A DNA stretch of 64,000 bases from Aphodovivens avicola (GTDB lineage Bacteria > Actinomycetota > Coriobacteriia > Coriobacteriales > Eggerthellaceae), in the NCBI GenBank assembly GCA_018712515.1, contig DVGW01000013.1, positions 113,692 through 177,691 on the forward strand, given 5' to 3'. The notes under the pieces are model-generated. The model was given only the letters and a program-made list of their open reading frames with translations. It did not search any database and was not told the origin of the DNA. Shown here piece after piece: positions 40,301 to 47,285 of this stretch. Positions within the stretch are counted from its first letter, which is position 1. Every line of letters begins with the position of its first letter. A program made the position numbers and the translations under genes.

Positions 40301-40439
40301 CGTTTTTGAGAGTGTAGGAAACCGTCTCCTTTACGTTGGAGAGATGGCGCTCATACGAACTGTGGAGCAGGGTGCCCTCGTCATCCTGCACCACCAGCTT
40401 CACGGTTTTGGACCCGATGTCTATGCCCAAGTGCAGCAT
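37377..40439 (-). CDS. Two-domain acyl-CoA dehydratase activase (BadF/BadG/BcrA/BcrD ATPase type)
   Basis: This 1,020-aa protein has two ASKHA ATPase domains. Domain 1 opens GIDIGSKTVKLVVQDDEG and carries the cluster cysteine in NSTCAGGTGGFID (Cys122). Domain 2 opens near residue 320 with FLGVDSGSEAIKFALIGEDG and has NEACSSGCGALL. After about residue 600 comes a DUF2229-like region with CPHCPNACSLI and SLCYPAKRAHGH. Homodimeric activases (HgdC, BadG) use ATP to inject an electron into 2-hydroxyacyl-CoA dehydratases or benzoyl-CoA reductases; these large fused proteins are of unknown function. It is followed by its missing C-terminal part as a separate, overlapping gene, and lies 66 nt after the zinc-ribbon gene. 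Confidence 0.85.
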   Translation of the reverse strand: MLHLGIDIGSKTVKLVVQDDEGTLLHSSYERHLSNVKETVSYTLKNAQVYFPDEPMTVGVTGSAGMQLALELDLPFTQEVIACREALARFIPDADVAIEIGGEDSKILFLTGGEELRMNSTCAGGTGGFIDTIAGMLDANAEKLNYYAHGCRTIHPIASRCAVFAQSDVRPLINEGVSKEDIAGSVMDAVAVQCIAGLACGRHIEGVVALLGGPLHFLSSLRERFQARLGLPASNFRVPIEGHLFVAQGAAIASEGGPVATIGELRERVAAMTWDKDADLTRLPPLFATKEDYEEFSKRHGRDRAPRADLQSYEGRVFLGVDSGSEAIKFALIGEDGQILRTYYKRSAGNVIDAAQEMLVDLWKKMPRYVDGSPTCTLAHATVTGYGEGFLKAAYAFDSGEVETVAHVKAATQLVPDVDFVFDIGGQDMKCLYVRNGNIDDVALNEACSSGCGALLSGMAWSMNVRFDRFLESALFAPRPVDLGTRCTVFMTSRVRHAQKEGATLGDISAGLAYSVIRNALYKVLKMKDLSRLGKTVMVQGGTFMNDAVLRAFEILSGREVVRPDIAPYMGAYGAALLARERAKQGDVSSLLPRERIESLTFHQKTLTCPHCPNACSLIRTVFEDEGMTRTFTVGNRCERGAESEEKASAAHGRPANLFEVRYHRLFSYEPRPLEDAPRGEIGVMRALDMYDLYPFWFTFLDHLGFRVVLSNQDGDAFGGKAIETIPSESLCYPAKRAHGHLYDLIERGVKTVFAPRVASVGGTASACPVLSGYPFVLESNVDAVRAAGVAFVSPSLNALFAGAAPAGGLAERLRQAFAEAGWEIPHGEVQVALEVAAAEQASFRAFMQKAGSKALAKLDETGGRGIVCVGRPYHNDPAIHHAIPDLLRSCGYAVFTEDSVMGLASDEGEDPSAASTVSAGASCGAAPASWEYPERVIQAAQIVARQPHLEMVELYSFGCGLDAVTVDRARDELEAGGKALTALKIDEMVDLASTRIRIRSMMAAQQSRNTGKRQKGSDA

Positions 40440-40505
40440 GCTTCCCCCTTCCCATCGGCATCATCCGTATTTGAGCCCCGCGCAGAGGCGCTCCGAACCG
40501 AAACG

Positions 40506-40778
40506 CTATTGCTCCCAGGGATACACGACCTTGTGATGCGGCTGGGCATCACGGCGCTTCTTCGCCTCGAGGGCGAGCTTTTTGATGTATTCCTTCTCTC
40601 TCTTCTTCTCGGCGATGTATTTCTGCTTCGCCGCGTTGCGCATCTCTTCGGTGATGGGCTCGCCGCATTGCGGGCACTCGTCATCGAGCAGGTTGATATC
40701 CGCGCCGCAACGAGCGCAGATGGAATGCTTGTCGTAGCACTTACCGCATCGCGAGCAATCCGTGCAGGCGAATGTCAT
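40506..40778 (-). CDS. Small zinc-ribbon protein with basic helical tail
   Basis: This 90-aa protein has nine cysteines: CTDCSRCGKC at residues 5-14, then CARC and CPQC, the last two pairs forming a zinc ribbon. From about residue 45 a Lys/Glu-rich helix follows (KKREKEYIKKLALEAKKRR). No enzymatic motif is visible. It lies between the 4Fe-4S protein of module A and the activase gene, in the same direction, with GAGGAG upstream. It may be a metal or iron-sulfur delivery factor for the neighbouring redox enzymes, but that is only inference from position. Confidence 0.7.
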   Translation of the reverse strand: MTFACTDCSRCGKCYDKHSICARCGADINLLDDECPQCGEPITEEMRNAAKQKYIAEKKREKEYIKKLALEAKKRRDAQPHHKVVYPWEQ

Positions 40779-40921
40779 AGCAGATCATCTCCTCAAAGAA
40801 ACGGCAGGGCGAGCGTCGACGAACGTTCGCCGAGCTTCGCCCTGCCGCGTGTCGCACACGTTGCCGCCCTATGGCGGCGCCGACCCGCCCGAAGGCGGGC
40901 CGGAAACTACCCGATCAGGGC

Positions 40922-41254
40922 CTAGCGGTAAACCGCCAGGTGGCCTTCGGTCTGATCGGCGAGCTCGTTGATCTTATCGAGCTCGTCGACATGGAGCGCC
41001 TTGGAGATGCAGATGGCGGCGCAAGGAGCGTTGCCCTCCTCTTTCTCCAGGCAGTACGCGCACTTGTCCAAGCGGTACGGGTACGGCGACATGAACATCT
41101 CATGACGGCCGTCGACCACGTCGGGCTTGCCCAGGAAGCAGCGCATGTAGGTCTCGGTCACCGGCAGGTGATAGTAGTCTTGGCAGGCCAGCTGGCAGGC
41201 CGAGCAGCCCACGCAGTAGTCGAGCTCAACGAGCACTCCAATTTTCTTAGCCAT
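40922..41254 (-). CDS. 4Fe-4S electron-transfer protein of molybdoenzyme module A
   Basis: This 110-aa DmsB-like small subunit has cysteines 14, 17, 20 and 24 (CVGCSACQLAC) and 65, 68, 78 and 82 (CAYCLEKEEGNAPCAAIC), which give two cluster sites, plus an extra Cys39. It is shorter than typical DmsB or PsrB (about 200 aa), which carry four clusters. It lies 43 nt after the molybdoenzyme stop, with AAGGGG ahead of its ATG, so the two are clearly one unit. It probably carries electrons between the enzyme and a soluble donor, since no membrane anchor gene is present. Confidence 0.88.
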   Translation of the reverse strand: MAKKIGVLVELDYCVGCSACQLACQDYYHLPVTETYMRCFLGKPDVVDGRHEMFMSPYPYRLDKCAYCLEKEEGNAPCAAICISKALHVDELDKINELADQTEGHLAVYR

Positions 41255-41297
41255 GATCTAACCCCTTCTTCTGTATTTCAAACGTCCGCTTCTCAGC

Positions 41298-43733
41298 TTA
41301 TTCGTGGAACTTCGTGATCTTGCACAGCAGGCTGCGCATCGGAGCGGCACCGAATCCGGGGTCGGAGCCTTCGGCACTCGTCAGGATGTTCGGGTTGCCC
41401 TTGTCCCAGCTAAAGCCAGGCAGGTTCAGCTCCTTGCAAGCATGCTTGTAGTTCGGACGGCACATGCTGGCAGCACCCTTGATGACGCCCTTGGAGATAC
41501 GGGCCTTGGCCTGGATCTTGCCGCGCGGGCTCTCGACCCACAGCCACTCGCCTTCGGAGATCTGACGCTCGCGGGCGTCTTCCTCGTTGAGCTCGATGTA
41601 GGGCCAGGGCTCCAGGATGCGCTGATGCGCGATGTTGGTCCAGGCGCTGTGATAGAACGCGTAGTCACGGGCGCCGGTGGTCAGGCACAGGTCGTATTCC
41701 TTGTACAGCTCAGGCGTGCTGTAGGGGCTCTCATACGGCTCGCTGTAGCTCGGCAGCGGGGAGTCGTAACCGTAGGACGGCATCTGCTCGGAGAACACCT
41801 CGATGCGCATCGTCGGGGTCTGGAACTTCACGAGACCCTTCTCATGCTGACGCGTGACGCGGTTCTCTCCGCCGTACTCGATGAAGTAGCCGATCTTGGC
41901 AGCTTCCTCGTAGTCGGTGATGGGCTCTTTGCCGTTGGGCTTCAGATGGAACTCGTTCAAGCGCCACAGCTGCATTTCCTCGGAGCTCTCCCACGGCCAC
42001 AGATCGGGAGCAAAACGCTTGCCCAGCTCGCGCTGGAAGTCCCAGTCATCCCATGCTTCGCCCGGAGGCAGAACTGCCTTCTGAGGAACAACGAACGGGC
42101 AGGGCTCGGGGTAGAGCTCTTCGTCGAATACGCCCACGCGCTCGGACCAGTGCGCTGCCGGCAAAACGATGTCGGCGATTTCGTTGCCCGGATGCATGAA
42201 GTAGTCCATGTCCACGTTCATTTCCAGGATGGGGCTTAAGAGTGCCTTGTGGATCTTGTTCGTATCCTCGAAGCATCCCAGCGGGTCGTTTGCGACAGAG
42301 ATCATTGCCTTTACCGGCCACGGCTTGCCCGTCAGCATAGACTCCCACACGTCGTTGGGGATGTTGGCCTTGCCGTAAACCTGCGTGTACATCGGGTGCT
42401 TGTCGTAGCCCAGACGCAGCTTCTCGGGAACGCGGTCGTATGCCGTGATCTTGGGATCGAGCATGAACTCCCAGAAGGTGTTGAAGTAGATGCCGCCCTT
42501 GTCGTCGATCGGCGGGTTAAGCAGCAGCTGCAGGATGGTGATGGCGCGGCCGGACTGCAGCGCGTTGGAGGTCATCATGCAGGCGCCCAGGTAAGCGGTC
42601 AGAAGCGACGGCTTGTCGTCGGTCGGGTTGGTGATGATGTCGAACATCTGAAGGATCTTCTCCTTCGGAGTCCACGTCACCGCGGAGACCTTCTCGGGAG
42701 TCCACTCGGCAACGATGCCCTTGTAGGTCTCCAGAGCGGTCTTGCAGACCTTCTTGGTGCCGTCCTTCAGGGTGAGCTCGTACTCGCCCATCAGCGCGGG
42801 CTCGACGCCCTCATGGTCGAACTGCTCGTACTCGGGAGCCCAGGAGGCCGGCTTGCCGGTCTTCTCGTCCCACACGATGTAGTGCTCGTCGTTGCCACCC
42901 TCGATGAGGTCGGCCTCGCGCATCATCATCATGGTGTCAGCATCGATCAGGAACGGAGCGTTGGTCCACTTGCACAGCATGTCGTGGGCCTTCATGTACT
43001 TGCCGCTCTCAAACATCAGGTTGGTCAGGCCCATGGCCAGCGCGCCGTCGGTGCCGGGACGCACGGGAACCCACAGGTCGGCCTTGGCGCCGATGTCACG
43101 GAACACGGGGTCGACGACGACGACGTGAGCGCCGTTGCGCTTGGCGTCCATGATGCGCAGGCCAGAGTACTGACGCGAGCGGATGGGGTTGGTGCCCCAC
43201 ATCACGATCGAGCCGGCGTTGCGGTAGTCGCACGCCTCATGAGGATGGAACATGCGGCCCCAGGTGACATGCGTCTGAGCCAGGTTGGGCAGCAGGCAGA
43301 CATGGGTCGGCCACACCTTGCCGCCGCCGTTCCAGGAGTTGTTCAGACGATCCAGGAAGTGGTTGGAGCCACGGCCGGTGCCCTGGGAGATGATGACGGA
43401 CTCGGGGCCGTACTCGTCGATGATCTTGCGCATCTTGGCCTCGATCAGATCGAGCGCCTCGTCCCACGTGATGCGCTCCCACTCGTCCTTGCCGCGGTTC
43501 TCGGTGTGCGGCTCGTCGACGCTCCAGGTCTTGCGCTTCATGGGGTACTTCAGACGATCGGGATGTGAGTGGATCTCCTGGGCGGAGAACGCCTTCACGC
43601 ACAGGATGCCGTCGTTCACCGGGTTGTTCTTGTCGCCTTCGACTCGCACGATCTCGTTGTCGTCGTTAACCGTGAGGATAACGCCGCATTTCGAGTGGCA
43701 GTCGAAGCACGTGGTGCGGACTTTTCTCTCCAT
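41298..43733 (-). CDS. Cytoplasmic bis-MGD molybdopterin oxidoreductase, module A
   Basis: This 811-aa protein of the DMSO-reductase superfamily binds a [4Fe-4S] cluster through Cys9, Cys12, Cys16 and Cys45 (CFDCHSKCG...GILCVKA, with the family Lys two residues later) and bis-MGD cofactor along the length, with the late molydopterin-binding region TTGARDYAFYHSAWTNIAHQ. There is no Tat signal and no twin arginine, so it acts in the cytoplasm. Cys146 (THVCLLPN) sits where NapA, FdhH and acetylene hydratase place the metal ligand; this alignment by eye is inference. It is not a classical Dms or Nap enzyme. The gene order MFS - enzyme - 4Fe-4S suggests import and conversion of one substrate. Confidence 0.88.
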   Translation of the reverse strand: MERKVRTTCFDCHSKCGVILTVNDDNEIVRVEGDKNNPVNDGILCVKAFSAQEIHSHPDRLKYPMKRKTWSVDEPHTENRGKDEWERITWDEALDLIEAKMRKIIDEYGPESVIISQGTGRGSNHFLDRLNNSWNGGGKVWPTHVCLLPNLAQTHVTWGRMFHPHEACDYRNAGSIVMWGTNPIRSRQYSGLRIMDAKRNGAHVVVVDPVFRDIGAKADLWVPVRPGTDGALAMGLTNLMFESGKYMKAHDMLCKWTNAPFLIDADTMMMMREADLIEGGNDEHYIVWDEKTGKPASWAPEYEQFDHEGVEPALMGEYELTLKDGTKKVCKTALETYKGIVAEWTPEKVSAVTWTPKEKILQMFDIITNPTDDKPSLLTAYLGACMMTSNALQSGRAITILQLLLNPPIDDKGGIYFNTFWEFMLDPKITAYDRVPEKLRLGYDKHPMYTQVYGKANIPNDVWESMLTGKPWPVKAMISVANDPLGCFEDTNKIHKALLSPILEMNVDMDYFMHPGNEIADIVLPAAHWSERVGVFDEELYPEPCPFVVPQKAVLPPGEAWDDWDFQRELGKRFAPDLWPWESSEEMQLWRLNEFHLKPNGKEPITDYEEAAKIGYFIEYGGENRVTRQHEKGLVKFQTPTMRIEVFSEQMPSYGYDSPLPSYSEPYESPYSTPELYKEYDLCLTTGARDYAFYHSAWTNIAHQRILEPWPYIELNEEDARERQISEGEWLWVESPRGKIQAKARISKGVIKGAASMCRPNYKHACKELNLPGFSWDKGNPNILTSAEGSDPGFGAAPMRSLLCKITKFHE

Positions 43734-43812
43734 GATCTACCTCCGTCTTTCTCTCTCGTCCTCGCCTTCCCGCCGCTCCTTCTTCCGGCGACGGGGTCAG
43801 GCTTTATGCCAC

Positions 43813-43854
43813 CGCTTGGATCCGATGCCGCAGGTGAGTTCTCGGATCCAAGCG
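43813..43854. repeat. 13-bp inverted repeat between the MFS gene and molybdoenzyme of module A
   Basis: Arms 43813-43825 and 43842-43854 are perfect complements on a 16-nt loop. No U-tract follows on the minus strand, so it may shape or protect the transcript rather than end it. Confidence 0.55.
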
Positions 43855-43877
43855 ATAAACAACCGATTGGGTGAGGC

Positions 43878-45212
43878 TTAGAACCTCTTGTCCTTGGTTT
43901 CGGGACCGAAGATCAGCACCAGCAGGCCGGGGATGATGACCATCGCGGCCGCGATGTACATCGTGGTGTAGGCGCCGAAGCTGGTCATGACGCCGGCCAG
44001 GACGACCGGGCCGACGATCGAGCCGAGGCGGCCCCACGAGGTGGCCAGGCCGTTGCCGGTGGTGCGGATGTTGGTGTCGTAGAGCTCGGGCGTGTACAGG
44101 GCGAGCATCATCGCGTTGAGGTACTTGCCGAACTGGTACAGGACGCCGAACACGATCAGCATCACGAGCGACGTGGAGGCGCCGTAGACGATGCCGAAGA
44201 TCGAGGTGCACAGGCCGGCGATGAAGAAGGTCTTCTTGCGGCCGAGCTTCTTGGAGGCCCAGGTGCTGAAGAACCACGCCGGGATGCCGCCGAGGATGCC
44301 GATGGTGACGAAGCCGGTGGACGACACGACGTCGAAGCCCTTCTCCATGAGGATGGTGGTCAGCCACGTGGTCAGGCCGTAGTCGCTGAACATGCTGATG
44401 AACCAGATGAAGAAGCACAGGATGGTGACGCGCAGGTACTTCTTGGAGAACAGGTCCTTGAACGCGGCCTTCTCCTCGACGCGCGGGATCGCGACGACCT
44501 CGGGCAGGCTGCCGTGGTGCGCGATGGCCTCCTCCTCGAACTTGGTGCAGATGGCGTTGGCCTCGTCGTAGCGGCCCTTGGCCTCCAGCCACAGCGGGGA
44601 CTCGGGCATCGTCTTGATGATGCCGATCACGAACAGGGCGGGCAGGGCCTCGGCCAGGTACACGCCGCGCCAGTCGAAGTGCGGGAGGATGAGCACCGTC
44701 ATGACGCCCGCGACGGCGAAGCCGATGGGGGTCATGAGCTGGTACAGCGTCATGTACTTGGGGCGCTCAGCGCCGCACACGATCTCGGACAGGTAGCTCA
44801 GGGCCACCGGGAACTGGGCGCCCAGGCCCAGGCCGAGGATGAAGCGCATCGCGAACAGGTAGTAGATGTTGGGCGAGACGACCAGCGCGAAGCCGGCGAT
44901 GCCCCACACGAACATCGAGAAGATGACCGTCTTGCGGCGGCCGATCTTGTCGGCGATGCGGCCCGCGGCGATTGCTCCGATGAACATGCCCAGGTAGCAG
45001 ATCGACGAGTAGTAACCGCCGGTGGTCGCGTCCATGCCGAAGTACTCGCGGATGGTGGGCAGCAGGAAGCTCGTGCCGCCCAGGTCGATGGTCTCGGAGA
45101 ACCAGCCCATCAGAACGAAGAAGATGATGAGCATGGTGTGCTTCGAGGTCGGGATACGGTTCATACGGTCGGCGATGGAATGGCGCTCGGCCGTTGCAGC
45201 AGTATCTGCCAT
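43878..45212 (-). CDS. MFS transporter of module A
   Basis: This 444-aa permease has 12 membrane segments. Motif A is GRIADKIGRRKTVIFSMFVWG and an ESPLWLEAKGRYDEANAICT segment follows helix 6, typical of the sugar-porter/aromatic-acid-symporter type. It is a close paralogue of the module B importer at 54808; several DNA blocks of 70-92 bp are identical between them. It begins MADTAATAERHSIADRMN at 45212 with AAGGGGG upstream. It is upstream of the molybdoenzyme, probably as the first gene of the unit, and most likely imports that enzyme's substrate. Confidence 0.87.
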   Translation of the reverse strand: MADTAATAERHSIADRMNRIPTSKHTMLIIFFVLMGWFSETIDLGGTSFLLPTIREYFGMDATTGGYYSSICYLGMFIGAIAAGRIADKIGRRKTVIFSMFVWGIAGFALVVSPNIYYLFAMRFILGLGLGAQFPVALSYLSEIVCGAERPKYMTLYQLMTPIGFAVAGVMTVLILPHFDWRGVYLAEALPALFVIGIIKTMPESPLWLEAKGRYDEANAICTKFEEEAIAHHGSLPEVVAIPRVEEKAAFKDLFSKKYLRVTILCFFIWFISMFSDYGLTTWLTTILMEKGFDVVSSTGFVTIGILGGIPAWFFSTWASKKLGRKKTFFIAGLCTSIFGIVYGASTSLVMLIVFGVLYQFGKYLNAMMLALYTPELYDTNIRTTGNGLATSWGRLGSIVGPVVLAGVMTSFGAYTTMYIAAAMVIIPGLLVLIFGPETKDKRF

Positions 45213-45526
45213 GCTAATTCCCCCTTTTTGAAACTAGCTTTCCCCTATATGACGTCCGCCGGGTCGGTGGATAGATGCTCAGAGGCGGCGGAAAACCCCC
45301 CTCTCGTACATCCCCTTTTTCGCCTCTTGTAACACGATACGGACGATGGGTTTTGGGGTCGATCAACGGCCTGTTTAAGTGATTCAACAAAGTGCGGTTG
45401 CAGACTATTTCCCCAGGTCAATAATGCATTTTTGAAACGACATCGGATGCGCGGCAAAAAGGAAGGCGACCCTTTTTGACAAGGATCGCCTCCGCGAATC
45501 ATCCCTCTGTTCAACTTGTTTTTCCA
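45213..45526. other. Promoter region of module A and terminator of the LysR gene
   Basis: No gene is seen in these 314 bp. The right edge holds the terminator of the LysR gene (45456-45493). The remaining 240 bp, moderately AT-rich, must contain the promoter of the MFS-molybdoenzyme unit; I could not identify convincing -35 and -10 hexamers. Confidence 0.55.
45456..45493 (-). terminator. Intrinsic terminator after the LysR gene
   Basis: GGAGGCGATCC (minus strand, 45493-45483) pairs with GGGTCGCCTTCC (45472-45461) with one bulge, and is followed by TTTTT (45460-45456). Confidence 0.72.
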
Positions 45527-46489
45527 TTAAAGAAGATCGAATGTTCCGGCGTAGCGGGCCTGCTCGCTTTCCTTCTTCACCTTATCCTTTATATAGGTGG
45601 TCACTTTTCCAACCCGCTCCGATGCCGCGTTCTCCTTGCTCATGATGAGTCCGAACTCCGTGTTGAAGAAGCCCTCGGTGGGTCGGGAAATGATCTGGTC
45701 GGGCATCGTCCTCAAGCCGTCGATGAGCTTGGGCCCGAACGACACGGCCTGGTATTCCAGAATCTGGATGACGATGATGTCGCGGGAATTCGTCACTGTC
45801 TTCACGTTGTCCTCGCGGATGAAGTCGTCGAGCGCGTCTCCGAGCACCGAGTCCTTGTACCGTGCGACCGGATAGGGATCGATGTCGGACGGCCGCACGA
45901 CATCGAGCTTCGCCAACGGCGAGAAGGTGGAGACCAGCGCCACCAGCGGCGAGACGAACAGCGGCTCGTACACCATCCCGTTGGTTTCCACCATCTCATC
46001 CAGCACGTCGCGGTATTTCGTGGTGGAGGGAAGGGATATGATGCCGAACGCCTCTTCGTTGTCACGCGTGATGATGTGCGGGACGATGCGGTAGAGGTTG
46101 GCTTCGTTCATCTTGATATTGAACGGAAACAGGCCCGGTTTCTGCAGATTCAGAAGGATCGCCAGATACTGCGACACGCAGGGCGTCATCGTGATGCGGA
46201 CGCGGTCCTGCACGCTTCCGACCTCGGCGAGGCGGTATTTCGTCAACGATCCTTTAGCCTCTTCGTAACAGCGCGTGACAGCGCGCACGTGGCGACCCAG
46301 CTCCTCGCCGGCGGGCGTGAGCGTCACGGAATTGTTCTGATAGGCGATCAGCGTGATACCGAAATCCTTTTCGAGCTGATGGAGGGCGCGACTGAGCCCT
46401 TGCGGAGTCATGAAAAAGTTCGCCGCCGTTTTGGAGATGGACAGCGTTTCAGCGAAATCCTCGAAGTAGTACAGATACTCTATGTGCAT
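45527..46489 (-). CDS. LysR-family transcriptional regulator
   Basis: This 320-aa regulator has an N-terminal winged helix-turn-helix (MHIEYLYYFEDFAETLSISK, then TAANFFMTPQGLSRALHQLE) and a substrate-binding domain. The start at 46489 has AGGGGG upstream; the frame runs 12 codons further back. Its own terminator separates it from the downstream MFS gene, but its position directly upstream of the module A importer and in the same direction makes it the likely controller of that unit. The effector is unknown. Confidence 0.87.
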   Translation of the reverse strand: MHIEYLYYFEDFAETLSISKTAANFFMTPQGLSRALHQLEKDFGITLIAYQNNSVTLTPAGEELGRHVRAVTRCYEEAKGSLTKYRLAEVGSVQDRVRITMTPCVSQYLAILLNLQKPGLFPFNIKMNEANLYRIVPHIITRDNEEAFGIISLPSTTKYRDVLDEMVETNGMVYEPLFVSPLVALVSTFSPLAKLDVVRPSDIDPYPVARYKDSVLGDALDDFIREDNVKTVTNSRDIIVIQILEYQAVSFGPKLIDGLRTMPDQIISRPTEGFFNTEFGLIMSKENAASERVGKVTTYIKDKVKKESEQARYAGTFDLL

Positions 46490-46666
46490 GCAATCCCCCT
46501 TTCTTGCACGCGATGCATCTCGCAATGCCTGCGATGATGCGAATGCCCCCTTCGTTGAAGGCCGCGTTCGATCTTTGTTCTTCGGTTGCCAGGCCTTTTC
46601 TGCAAAAAGACGCGCACCATCCCTCGGACAGCGCGCGCCTTTCCTTCGACGATATGTTCGAGCAAA

Positions 46667-46882
46667 CTATGCGGTCGGCGGTTTCGGCGCGCCAGGAGCG
46701 CCGGGTGCCGACGGACCGCCGGGCTGACTGGGTGCTGCTGCGGCAGGGGCTGCGCCCTCAGCGGGCAGCGGCTCCTTGCAGAACGGGCAAACGACCGGTC
46801 GGAAGTTGGGCGACACGATCTTCTTGCCACAAGAAGGGCAGATCAGCGGACCGGACGTCGTGTCGGGAGGCCTAAAGCACAT
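46667..46882 (-). CDS. Small zinc-ribbon protein with Pro/Ala/Gly tail
   Basis: This 71-aa protein has two CxxC pairs, CPSCGKK and CPFCKEP, forming a zinc ribbon near residues 15-36. The remaining 35 residues are a low-complexity Pro/Ala/Gly tail (SQPGGPSAPGAPGAP). AAAGGGG precedes the ATG. It stands between the two molybdoenzyme modules; a related zinc-ribbon gene is at 40506. Function unknown. Confidence 0.65.
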   Translation of the reverse strand: MCFRPPDTTSGPLICPSCGKKIVSPNFRPVVCPFCKEPLPAEGAAPAAAAPSQPGGPSAPGAPGAPKPPTA

Positions 46883-47285
46883 GATGTTCCCCTTTCTTCC
46901 CCTCGAACGCGATCGCCGGGGGTCTCGTCTTGGTCTGAGAACTCATCCGGCAAAAACGCTCACCGGACGTCTTCATCTTAGGAAACGAGACGAAAGGGAA
47001 CAAACAACTAACCGTAGGCGCAGCGAAACCGTTTGTTGAATCCCACCCGAAACGGGATCCTTCATCGCGCAGGCACCTGTTGCTCATATCGCGGAAGAAA
47101 AGGCGTCGGGGAAACTAGGCGGAGAAAGCCCCCCTCCACGATGCAGCTTTCGCATGGCAACCCCTATCCTTCAGCAACGATAACGACGATTGATCAACAT
47201 GTTGTTTGTCCGAATAAGCATACCTCTTTTCTGGGTAATAATCTGCAAAACGCACCCGTTGGCGCGATGCGGCGGCACGGCGAAT
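46883..47285. other. 403-bp intergenic region between the zinc-ribbon gene and the LuxR gene
   Basis: The stretch is more AT-rich than the neighbouring genes, especially 47160-47250. It must carry the promoter of the zinc-ribbon gene on the minus strand. I see no terminator hairpin after the LuxR stop, no repeats and no gene. Confidence 0.5.

Noticed and set aside
38217..40925. Plus-strand open frame of 902 codons antisense to the activase gene
   Set aside because: Shadow of a well-supported minus-strand gene; no domain recognised.
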